64,000 nt of DNA from CAZJJZ01 sp964546505 (GTDB taxonomy: Bacteria; Patescibacteriota; Gracilibacteria; UBA1369), in assembly GCA_964546505.1 (NCBI GenBank), contig CAZJJZ010000001.1, positions 39,667-103,666 on the forward strand, written 5' to 3'. Below are positions 50,612 to 58,774 of this stretch, in pieces. A model generated the notes under the pieces. That model made no database searches. It had not been told where the DNA came from and was given only the letters and a program-made list of their open reading frames with translations. Position 1 is the first letter of the stretch. The number at the start of each line of letters is the position of its first letter. The translations under genes and the position numbers were made by a program.

Positions 50612-53600
50612 ATGAGTAACAACAACGAACACTCTACTGCTGCTAATCCTGATTACGAGCCCCAAAATGGTATACTTACTGGGCCCCGCAGAATTTTGGA
50701 GTTTCCGCATTTACAAGGTTTGAAAACACATCCTGATCTTGAGGCGGCTAAACGCTTAACCTATCCAGGTGAAACGCAAAATCCCTTTGAAGAATTTGAA
50801 GCCTTGTTTGATATTTGTTTTTTTAATCATTCTGAACGCTTGAAACCGGAAGATAAGCACGATCAGGACTATTTGGTGGAGAGTCTGGAAGCGGCTTTTA
50901 TGGAGACGAGAGCTTTGTTAAATGCTTCTTTGGTAAAAGCATTTTTGGACAATCCCGAATTTTTGCCAGAAATGCAGCTTGATGAAAAAACTCAGCATCT
51001 GTTGAGTATCTATCAAGAAGCCATTTTGAATACCGCGCAAGACTTGCTGGTATATGATCAAGTTTATCAAAAAATCAATAAGCACATGGTGATTAGTTCT
51101 AGTGACTTTCCTGTGCGCTCAAAAATTGACACTATTCCCTATGCCAGTGAAGCCAGACAAGTCACGGATTTTCAAGCCGAGGTGGCTGCCAGCTTACAAG
51201 AAGTGACTTTAGATCGTGAGGATGAGATTCCCACAAAAATCTCACAGTTACCTGCAGAATTGATTGCTAGATATCCAGTAGCCAACCGAGATAGTTTGAT
51301 TCCTCCACCCATCAGCAAGACACCAACTCTAATTTATCGTCCTAGTATAGTTTCGGAAGAAGTGGAGGACATTGCCTACTTACTAAAGGATTATCAAGAT
51401 TTTACCAAGCAAACATTATTGGCCGAATTCAATGCTGGATTCCCGCTTCCGGAGTCCGATGATCGTAGTGTTTTGCGGTTTTTGTATAGTACCAAATTTG
51501 CTGTAGCCAAACAATTGCGCAGACATTTCCGCAGTAATAACAGTGAGGTTCATGAACGTCTCAAGCAGGTCAGTGAAATCGAATTAATGAACTATTTGCA
51601 AAGAATAATCGAAAGCATAGCAGAAAAATTTCTGCCTGACGTTCTCAGTCTCGCCAAAACTAAATTCATGGAGGTGTTGAGTTCAACCAAAACTCGCTAT
51701 CAATTTAATGCCATCGAACGCTTCACGGAAGAAGAATTTATGTCTTTTGCTGAAACTTATCTTGGATCAATCACCTCTGAAATCAAAAATTATGTAGTCA
51801 ATACCACAAGCGGTGAAAACTGGGCTGTCATTTATTTCTTGAATGAAAGCGGAGATTCTGCAGGGAAATATTCGATCGGTATTGAAAACTGGAAAACTCA
51901 GTTACGCTATTTATTCCGTCAAATCTATATCAAAAAAGAGCCTCTTGAACCATTGGATCATGAAAAATCTTTGGAAGATGTGGAGCAATACCTGGATGAG
52001 CATTTTGCAGCAATGACAGAACCCAAAAGAGACCCAAGAACCATCACCCAGCCCTTGGAGTTGCGTCATGTCACACCACAAGAATCCGTGGAAAAGTATC
52101 TTCAAAAGTTACTCTTTCCGGAGAATTACACTCCGCCATCACATCAATTGTTGCCTGCCGATTTACCAGATTTTGATGATGAATTGCCAACAGGGCAGTA
52201 TCTGATCGACTCTGAATTGTCCAGAACTCCCACTTTGCCTTCGGTAGGTATGATCGAAGATCTGCAGCAGTCCGATCTCACATCCATTCCTGCTCCTGAC
52301 TTGGCGGAACCCGCGATTGAAATTTCTGGAGGCAATTACCCGTCTTACGCGGAAGAAGATGAAGTGGACGTCAACGCCGAAACTAAAGTTTTTCCAGCTG
52401 TAGAACAGCAAAAGTATGCGGCTGAGGACGGGCAAATCGCTGTTTCAATGCGAAAAGATTTTGACTCTGCTCCAGAAGACCTTCTGGAAACTACTAAACC
52501 TTTAAATCTAGAGGCTGCTATCCAGCAAGAACTGGATGTCCGGGTTTCGGCTGAAATCGATACGGATATGCGAATCACTTTCCCTGAACCTTTTGTCAAA
52601 GCCCCACCATTGGTAAACAATCGACCATTCTTTCAATTGGGTCCTGACTTACAACCAGTTCAAAATACTATTCCCCCTGTGGCCCCTCAAACCAAATCCA
52701 ATCCTCCCGCAGCTCCTACTCCAAAACCTTCCTTCTGGAAAAAAACAGCTTGGGCGGTTGGTGCGGCAGTAGGTATTGGCTTATCGGCATTAGGCATTTA
52801 CAAAGCTAAAAGCGTCATCGAACAAGGTCCTGAAAGTCCGGATAAATCTGCGGAAGTAGCCGCGAAACCGACGCAACCTGCCCATCTCAATAAACCACTA
52901 ACCAAATCACCTACTGCTACTAAACCTGTTGAGAAGCCCCGGACATCTACAGTTGCAAGTGCTCCCAAAGCGACTCCCACCCCTGTCAGTAACAGTTCAG
53001 AGCCTAAAACAACGCCAAAACATACTGAACGCAAACCAGTATCTATTCCTCAGGCTAAACCCTCCAACCCAGCTCTCTCTCCTCAGGCGCCAGTCGCGCC
53101 CGCTCCAATGCACAAAGCTACTGAAAAGGTGGTTAACTCCAAACCTACCAGAGCTCAAGAAATCATGAACTCTAAAGTTAAACTAGGCGCAAATAGAAGT
53201 CTTGGACAGGAAATGACTATCCCATTTTTTGAAGGAGCGACTCCGGAGCAGATTCAGGCGATGAAAAAAGTGATTAAACGTTTTAACGATGCCTCCGGAT
53301 TGTATGCAAAGCGAGTTTTGAGTCTGACTACTCAAGAAAGAATCAGCCAAATGTCTTCCAATGAATATATCAAGAATTTGGCCAGAAGATATCCGAAATT
53401 AGTAGCAAACCAATACATTGCTATGAAAAACACTCAGATATCCGCAGAAGAGGATAAACAATTGCAAGAATTCAATGAATTTATCACTGAAGCCAATAAA
53501 CAGGGAGTGACCAATATTGAAAATCCGGGCAATCAGGAATTGGATCTTGCTAAATTCAAAATAGTCCAGGAGCTTGCCGCAATCCGTTTCCCAGGTACTT

Positions 53601-54073
53601 CCCAATCTCCAGCTACACCTGGTGATGCTGCACCCAATACTACTGGAGAGAACATTACTCCAGAATCAGACGAATCAGGCGCAGAGAAACAGAAATTTGG
53701 CTTTAATCTACCTCAGGAATCCACACCTACCCCAGACGCGCCAACAACCGTCAAAAGAGAAGCGCCACTGACAGGTTCTTTAAATTCATTCGAAGCCAGA
53801 CGTAATCTATTCTTCTCACTTGGAAAATTAGTTGTTCCTCCAACTCAAGAGGGTGAATACGCCAGTGCCAAATTATTATTACAAAATCTGTTAACCAGAG
53901 AATGTGATACTGATCAAGCTCAACAATACCTCGAGCAGGTGGTGCGCAAATTACCTCTAACCGCTTTCGTAGAGTACGATGCTTTGGAAAATGGTCAGGT
54001 CATTGCCACGCTCTCACCTGCAGCTCATCAACATTTGTTGTCTGAATTAGAACGGGCCAATCAACTTGGATAA
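50612..54073 (+). CDS. Giant membrane-anchored protein of unknown function
   Basis: A 1153-residue protein that I do not recognise. Residues ~1-470 are acidic and mostly helical (a region around 250-440, VEDIAYLLKDYQDFTKQTLL, looks compact). Residues ~480-700 are low-complexity and acidic. A single membrane helix is at about 712-730 (TAWAVGAAVGIGLSALGIYK). Then comes a Pro/Thr/Lys linker (740-850) typical of wall-spanning regions, and two C-terminal helical segments (~855-965 and ~1070-1153). The topology suggests a cytoplasmic N-terminus and a linker that crosses the wall. It begins a rightward series with the frameshifted gene and the amidase-SpoIID gene. Confidence 0.8.
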   Translation: MSNNNEHSTAANPDYEPQNGILTGPRRILEFPHLQGLKTHPDLEAAKRLTYPGETQNPFEEFEALFDICFFNHSERLKPEDKHDQDYLVESLEAAFMETRALLNASLVKAFLDNPEFLPEMQLDEKTQHLLSIYQEAILNTAQDLLVYDQVYQKINKHMVISSSDFPVRSKIDTIPYASEARQVTDFQAEVAASLQEVTLDREDEIPTKISQLPAELIARYPVANRDSLIPPPISKTPTLIYRPSIVSEEVEDIAYLLKDYQDFTKQTLLAEFNAGFPLPESDDRSVLRFLYSTKFAVAKQLRRHFRSNNSEVHERLKQVSEIELMNYLQRIIESIAEKFLPDVLSLAKTKFMEVLSSTKTRYQFNAIERFTEEEFMSFAETYLGSITSEIKNYVVNTTSGENWAVIYFLNESGDSAGKYSIGIENWKTQLRYLFRQIYIKKEPLEPLDHEKSLEDVEQYLDEHFAAMTEPKRDPRTITQPLELRHVTPQESVEKYLQKLLFPENYTPPSHQLLPADLPDFDDELPTGQYLIDSELSRTPTLPSVGMIEDLQQSDLTSIPAPDLAEPAIEISGGNYPSYAEEDEVDVNAETKVFPAVEQQKYAAEDGQIAVSMRKDFDSAPEDLLETTKPLNLEAAIQQELDVRVSAEIDTDMRITFPEPFVKAPPLVNNRPFFQLGPDLQPVQNTIPPVAPQTKSNPPAAPTPKPSFWKKTAWAVGAAVGIGLSALGIYKAKSVIEQGPESPDKSAEVAAKPTQPAHLNKPLTKSPTATKPVEKPRTSTVASAPKATPTPVSNSSEPKTTPKHTERKPVSIPQAKPSNPALSPQAPVAPAPMHKATEKVVNSKPTRAQEIMNSKVKLGANRSLGQEMTIPFFEGATPEQIQAMKKVIKRFNDASGLYAKRVLSLTTQERISQMSSNEYIKNLARRYPKLVANQYIAMKNTQISAEEDKQLQEFNEFITEANKQGVTNIENPGNQELDLAKFKIVQELAAIRFPGTSQSPATPGDAAPNTTGENITPESDESGAEKQKFGFNLPQESTPTPDAPTTVKREAPLTGSLNSFEARRNLFFSLGKLVVPPTQEGEYASAKLLLQNLLTRECDTDQAQQYLEQVVRKLPLTAFVEYDALENGQVIATLSPAAHQHLLSELERANQLG

Positions 54074-54080
54074 TGCTGGT

Positions 54081-54109
54081 TTGCGAGTTTCAATAAAAAC
54101 TGCTATAAT
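54081..54109 (+). promoter_or_regulatory. Promoter of the split membrane-protein gene
   Basis: TTGCGA (54081-54086), 17 nt, TGC then TATAAT (54104-54109). The start near 54116 gives a 16-nt leader before ATG 54132 and excludes the earlier TTG at 54123. Confidence 0.6.
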
Positions 54110-54131
54110 ATAGAGATTTTTATTGAAATAT

Positions 54132-54824
54132 ATGGAAAACACCAATAACCCAACCGACAATAGCAGCACAACTGCGCCAGTATTGAATAATCTGATCGAT
54201 TTAAGCGGGACTGCAACTCCTGATGCTACAGCTGTTAACAACTTGGCAACAGCCGTTAATTCCGTGCCAAATTCTGTGCCAACTATCCAGCAGGTTAGTC
54301 CAGCTGTAGCTGTGCCAGCTGCCGTAAACAACTTGGCAACAATTGTAGACGCCGGCCAAACCATCCCAACAACCTCAACCGCTGCCAATGCTACTCCCTC
54401 GATTGCCCAACAAATTGGCCAAGATTTCACCCAAAAACTGTTGAAACCGCACCCATTTAAAGTAACACTATTAATTGTTGCTCTAGTACTGGTTCTGGCA
54501 ATGTTATTTGTGGTGTGGGGATTTAGCCAGGGCTGGCTATTTCAGGGAAATTTGCAGACGGTTAATCAAATAGACACTGTCTACACCCGCACTTTTCCTT
54601 CTAGCACTGATGAGAAACAGCCCTCAGAGGTTCAAAATGCCACACAAGCAAGCACTGCGGCACCAGCTGGGCAAACCGCACCGATCACAGAAAAATCTGC
54701 CACCGAGACCAATACTCCAAAAGTTAACAAAACACCGCGAGTTAAAACCGGTGCAGCTGCTGTAAACGCACCTACTGCATCGTCATCTGCAACGACTACT
54801 TCAGAGTTGGAAAAAAAAAACTAA
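54132..54824 (+). CDS. Membrane protein, zero-frame product of a probable frameshift gene
   Basis: A 230-residue protein (start ATG 54132). Residues 1-95 are Asn/Thr/Ala/Val/Pro-rich with an imperfect internal repeat (AVNNLATAV and AAVNNLATIV). One membrane helix follows (KVTLLIVALVLVLAMLFVVWGF, about residues 110-131, cut here for brevity). A Thr/Ala/Pro-rich exterior-type stretch ends at ELEKKN and stop. The last codons are AAA AAC TAA inside an A10 run, a canonical -1 slippery site (A AAA AAC) directly before the stop. The other half of the protein is encoded in the -1 frame just downstream. Confidence 0.72.
   Translation: MENTNNPTDNSSTTAPVLNNLIDLSGTATPDATAVNNLATAVNSVPNSVPTIQQVSPAVAVPAAVNNLATIVDAGQTIPTTSTAANATPSIAQQIGQDFTQKLLKPHPFKVTLLIVALVLVLAMLFVVWGFSQGWLFQGNLQTVNQIDTVYTRTFPSSTDEKQPSEVQNATQASTAAPAGQTAPITEKSATETNTPKVNKTPRVKTGAAAVNAPTASSSATTTSELEKKN
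54811..54822 (+). other. A AAA AAC slippery heptamer with immediate stop
   Basis: Ten A (54811-54820) then CTAA. In the zero frame the codons are GAA AAA AAA AAC TAA. Slipping back one base at A AAA AAC continues as CTA AGT AGC and stays open to 55178. A stem GGCCAA/TTGGCC (54841-54862) follows at about 19 nt. Confidence 0.6.
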
Positions 54825-55180
54825 GTAGCCTTGATCTTGCGGCCAAAAAAAAACAGTTGGCCCAATCCATCAATATTGATTTGCCGAAATACATGAGCAA
54901 GTTGGATTTGCTACAGTTTACCAGTAATCAACTAATCGGTTTAGGCGCTCGTAACCTCCAAGTTGATCAAACTAAATTGCCTCCTGAGTTTATCAATCAA
55001 AAAGGTCTTTTTAAGTATCAATTGGCTATTACTTTTGGCTTGGAATCTGGTCTAATTTCCAGCGCAGAAGCTGCTGATTATCAAAAGTTGCTGAAAGAGC
55101 ATTTTGATCAACAGGTTTATCTCAGTGCATTACAGGAAATACCAGATCAGGTGATGCAAAACTGGTTTAGTCAGAGTTAG
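54821..55180 (+). CDS. Distal half of the split gene (-1 frame)
   Basis: The open frame beginning at the slippery run encodes LSSLDLAAKKKQLAQSI and continues about 119 residues to 55180. No good independent start is near its 5' end: only TTG at 54857 and an internal ATG at 54893 (MSKLDLLQFT). The domain is soluble and helical (FTSNQLIGLGARNLQVDQT, QLAITFGLESGLISSAEAAD). Together with the zero frame it would make a 349-residue membrane protein. I do not recognise the domain. It could instead be a standalone gene or a recent disruption; the tidy match of heptamer, stop and open frame favours recoding. Confidence 0.62.
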   Translation, partial: LSSLDLAAKKKQLAQSINIDLPKYMSKLDLLQFTSNQLIGLGARNLQVDQTKLPPEFINQKGLFKYQLAITFGLESGLISSAEAADYQKLLKEHFDQQVYLSALQEIPDQVMQNWFSQS

Positions 55181-55234
55181 ACTTTTCTGTCAATCCAGAA
55201 TTGCCTGTCGATTGTTATATTTAAGTTGAAAAAG

Positions 55235-55243
55235 TGTTATAAT
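55235..55243 (+). promoter_or_regulatory. Extended -10 promoter of the amidase-SpoIID gene
   Basis: TGT then TATAAT (55238-55243). No convincing -35. The start near 55250 gives 14 nt before ATG 55264, so the ATG at 55246 is not used. Confidence 0.5.
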
Positions 55244-55263
55244 AAATGGATTTAAAACACATC

Positions 55264-58200
55264 ATGAAAATTGCAGGTCAAAAAATAGTTTTCGCTTTGG
55301 TTGTCTTGCTGATGTCCGTCGTGAGTGAAGTTAATGTCAATGCCGCGACCGGTCCAATCAAAGTGAAAGTCAGTAATAAGCCGGTTGAGCCTTTCTATTC
55401 CGCCAACAGCAGAACCGAAGGTGAAGTGGTTTATCAGCCAACCATCTCTTACTTATCACCGCTCAAGAAAGCACCAATCACTTTTACCAGCCTCAATGCT
55501 ACCTGGGAGCAGAACGCTCCGGAAGGGACATCAGTAGAGGTAGCGGTGCGATTTATGCAAAGCAATGGCTTGACTGATTGGTATGTTTTGGATGGTGAAT
55601 TGGAAAACAAGTTAATGAGGAATCTTGGATCAGACTCGGAGCCAGAGGATTTGCCAGTGGGAAAGAGTAAGCCTTACGCGTTTATCTCCACCAACGCCTC
55701 CACTGCTTTACAGTATCGTATCATCCTCAAAACCAGCAATGTTAATGAAACTCCAGAATTTCAAAATTTAAATTTAACTTACATCACTAGTGGCGACCTT
55801 AATGTCACCCAGCAATTGGCAGTACAAACCAGAAAAGTTAAACGAGAAACCGTTTTTGTTGACCACCATGAAGACATTCCCGATGAAATTGATAGTGATG
55901 CAATTTTGGGAACTGGAAAATTGGTTGCCGCAGCCGAAAAACCACTAGTAAATCCTACTTTGAAGATTAACAAACCGGTTGTTAAGAAGCCACTTCCCAA
56001 AATCCCCACCGCCACCTCAAACTTGCAGGTGATTTCGCGAAGTGAATGGGGGGCGGACGAAAGCTTACGTCTCTATAATGAAGAAACTAATACCGATCCT
56101 GTTTTAGTTAAGCTAGATCCGGATTTTTATGATAAATACGCAGACGAATTGAAGGAGAGATTAAGAATTAATACTGATGATCTGGGAAGAACTCTGACCT
56201 GGCCACTCAGTTATCCGGAAAAAGTTTCCAAAATAATTGTCCACCATACAGCAACCACCAAGCATCTGGACGATCCCGCCAGAGCTATCCGTGATATTTA
56301 CTATTGGCATAGCGTCAAAAAGGGCTGGGGTGATATAGGCTACAATTACATTATCGACCAGCAGGGGAATATTTATGAAGGGAGATTTGGCGGAGAGGGA
56401 GTGATTGGTGCCCATGCTGGACCGGGAAATACCGGCTCTATCGGTATCGCTTTATTGGGAGAATACGAGCAAACTTCGCCCCCTGAATCTGCCATCACTT
56501 CATTAACCAACTTGATTAGAGAGAAAGCAAAACTCTATCAAATTGATACCGAGGGTAACTCTCTTTTCCGTGGTAAAAATTACCCTAATATCATGGGGCA
56601 TCGGGATATCATGTCTACCGCTTGTCCTGGACAAAAAGTGTACGATCTGTTGCCTTTGGTTAGAAAAATGGCCAAAGTGGATTTTAGTAATAGTACTGTG
56701 AATAATTCTGGTTTTAATTTTGGCTTCAAATCAACTCCTCTGCTCAATAGTTTGCAAACCAATGCCAAAAAGAAAATTCTTTTAACTCTGGAAAATACAG
56801 GTAAGACCACCTGGCCCAAAGGCACCTATTTTCAGGTGGAAAACAACGATGCCGCTCGAGCTTTGCTAAAAAATCCCCAAAAAATCTTGAGTAGTGCATT
56901 AGCTAGTGAGGTCAAACCAGGCGGAGCAGCGAAAATAGAAATTTTGCTTAATAGTACAAGCAAGTCCGGTAATGGATTGATACAAATCTTTCCTGTTGTT
57001 GCCGGTAAGAAGGCCAACACTTACTTGAGTTTCCCCTTAGCGGTCAATGAACCGGCTCCAAAAGCCAAATATGATTATCAGCTTACTGCTTTGAACTATC
57101 AACCCCAAAACTATCAACCTGGTCAAACTATCACAGCTACCATCAAATTGAAGAATACCGGCATTTCACCATGGCAAAAGACTGGTGAAAACAAGTTGAC
57201 ATTGGGTGCTGATAAACCCAGAGATCATCAATCTGTTCTACTTTCCAAACCTTCCAATCGTTTAGCCAATCTCAATGAGAATTTGGTCATGTCCGGCCAG
57301 AGTGCTACTTTCACAGTCTCATTGACTGTACCTAAAGAACCAGGCATCTATCGAACTTACTTTACACCTGTTGTGGAAGGGGTTGCATGGATGGCTAATC
57401 GGGATACTTACCTGGAGCTGAAAGTTGGAAATTCCACTCAAGTAAAGGTCACAGGCGTGGATTTGGGTGTGAATAGAGCTGAAAAACCGGTTTCCACCAC
57501 CACTCCCTCCGGCGGTTCCAATATCAATATTGCCAGCAAGCCATTAGACGTCAGTAAATCACCTCGCAACATTCGAGTAGATCTGAGTTACCGTGGCAAT
57601 CCGGTAACCATTTCCGGATCAGGAAAATTTGCGCTGGAAGAAGGGCGAAAGCGCCTAGCAACTTTCAATGCTGACGAAAAAGTACAAGTTCAATATCTCA
57701 ATGGACAATTTCAAGTAAGACATGCAGAACGTGAGTGGACTGTTTCCAGCCGGCCTAGGTTTGTACCTCTGGTTGGAACCATCATGCGTATAGATAACTG
57801 GGAACGACGCAATACCTGGGGTGATAAAGCCAACAATAATGAATTCCGGGGTGTTTTGGAAGTTTTGCTGTACAACAATGAGTTACACGTAATCAATGAA
57901 TTACCATTGGAAGATTATCTCAAAGGTATTGCAGAAGAATCTAGCAATGCGCCGATAGACAAAATCAAAACGATTATGGTAATCGCGCGCACTTACGCAC
58001 GCTTTTATCTGGAGGTCGCAGAAAAATTTCCCGGCGCGCCATTTGACTTAAATGACGATCCGAATTATTCCCAAAAGTATCTGGGTTACAGTTTTGAAAA
58101 GCGTTCTCCAGTAACAGCAAAAGTGGCGGCAGAAACAGCCGGAGAATATGTAACATATCAAGGAAAATTGATTAAAACACCTTATTTTTCTAAATCAGAC

Positions 58201-58416
58201 GGTAAAAAAACCATCTCAGCAAAAGAAAAATGGGGATGGACCGATGCTCCGTGGCTAGTCAGCGTTGACGACACTGTCTGTCAATCAACAGCTTTTTGGG
58301 GGCACGGAGTGGGCTTGTCTGGATGCGGTGCCACTGCACTTGCCAAGCAAGGAAAAGATTATCAACAAATAATTAAATATTACTATCCCGGCGTGGAGAT
58401 AACCAAAACAAAATAA
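55264..58416 (+). CDS. Secreted amidase (PGRP type) - SpoIID fusion
   Basis: A 1050-residue secreted protein with a signal peptide (KIVFALVVLLMSVVSEVNVNA). Residues ~15-240 are beta-rich and unknown. An Amidase_2/PGRP domain is at about 255-465: SKIIVHHTATTKHLD, GDIGYNYIIDQQGNIYEG, GHRDIMSTACPG, with Zn His, His and Cys. Two Ig-like domains follow (~480-730). The C-terminal ~260 residues are SpoIID: ELPLEDYLKGIAEE and GHGVGLSGCGA. The amidase strips stem peptides; SpoIID-type enzymes are lytic transglycosylases that need denuded glycan. Both activities in one chain would degrade glycan strands in two steps. Confidence 0.92.
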   Translation: MKIAGQKIVFALVVLLMSVVSEVNVNAATGPIKVKVSNKPVEPFYSANSRTEGEVVYQPTISYLSPLKKAPITFTSLNATWEQNAPEGTSVEVAVRFMQSNGLTDWYVLDGELENKLMRNLGSDSEPEDLPVGKSKPYAFISTNASTALQYRIILKTSNVNETPEFQNLNLTYITSGDLNVTQQLAVQTRKVKRETVFVDHHEDIPDEIDSDAILGTGKLVAAAEKPLVNPTLKINKPVVKKPLPKIPTATSNLQVISRSEWGADESLRLYNEETNTDPVLVKLDPDFYDKYADELKERLRINTDDLGRTLTWPLSYPEKVSKIIVHHTATTKHLDDPARAIRDIYYWHSVKKGWGDIGYNYIIDQQGNIYEGRFGGEGVIGAHAGPGNTGSIGIALLGEYEQTSPPESAITSLTNLIREKAKLYQIDTEGNSLFRGKNYPNIMGHRDIMSTACPGQKVYDLLPLVRKMAKVDFSNSTVNNSGFNFGFKSTPLLNSLQTNAKKKILLTLENTGKTTWPKGTYFQVENNDAARALLKNPQKILSSALASEVKPGGAAKIEILLNSTSKSGNGLIQIFPVVAGKKANTYLSFPLAVNEPAPKAKYDYQLTALNYQPQNYQPGQTITATIKLKNTGISPWQKTGENKLTLGADKPRDHQSVLLSKPSNRLANLNENLVMSGQSATFTVSLTVPKEPGIYRTYFTPVVEGVAWMANRDTYLELKVGNSTQVKVTGVDLGVNRAEKPVSTTTPSGGSNINIASKPLDVSKSPRNIRVDLSYRGNPVTISGSGKFALEEGRKRLATFNADEKVQVQYLNGQFQVRHAEREWTVSSRPRFVPLVGTIMRIDNWERRNTWGDKANNNEFRGVLEVLLYNNELHVINELPLEDYLKGIAEESSNAPIDKIKTIMVIARTYARFYLEVAEKFPGAPFDLNDDPNYSQKYLGYSFEKRSPVTAKVAAETAGEYVTYQGKLIKTPYFSKSDGKKTISAKEKWGWTDAPWLVSVDDTVCQSTAFWGHGVGLSGCGATALAKQGKDYQQIIKYYYPGVEITKTK

Positions 58417-58676
58417 TGAGAAATTTGCCAGATGAGGGTATTAGTCAGGAGAACTTACAGGCTCTAATACAACACCCACCCTTCAAAAAAATTAAATTGC
58501 CCCGTAGCAAAAACGCGAAACTTTCCAGTAAAAGAGCGGAAATTATTGCATCACTCCAAAATTTTCAGGAAGGCGGTTCTCCCAATTCCAAGCTTACTGT
58601 TAAATTAATGAACGATGTCCGGTCTTATATTTTGGCAGTTTTTATGGAGCAAAAACGTAATAAAAGGAAGAATTGA
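58416..58676 (+). CDS. Small basic protein of unknown function
   Basis: An 86-residue protein whose ATG overlaps the stop of the amidase-SpoIID gene by one base (TAATG), implying coupled translation. It is basic and soluble (FKKIKLPRSKNAKLSSKRAE, terminal QKRNKRKN) and predicted helical. I do not recognise it. No signal peptide, so it would stay in the cytoplasm while its partner is secreted. Confidence 0.6.
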   Translation: MRNLPDEGISQENLQALIQHPPFKKIKLPRSKNAKLSSKRAEIIASLQNFQEGGSPNSKLTVKLMNDVRSYILAVFMEQKRNKRKN

Positions 58677-58774
58677 AGTCTTTCCTAGTCTTACTTTTTA
58701 GCAATTAAAACTTTTCATTTCAGTAGTTTTGACATAGTATTTAGCGCGCGAAGCCAGCTAAATATTTTGTTTAT

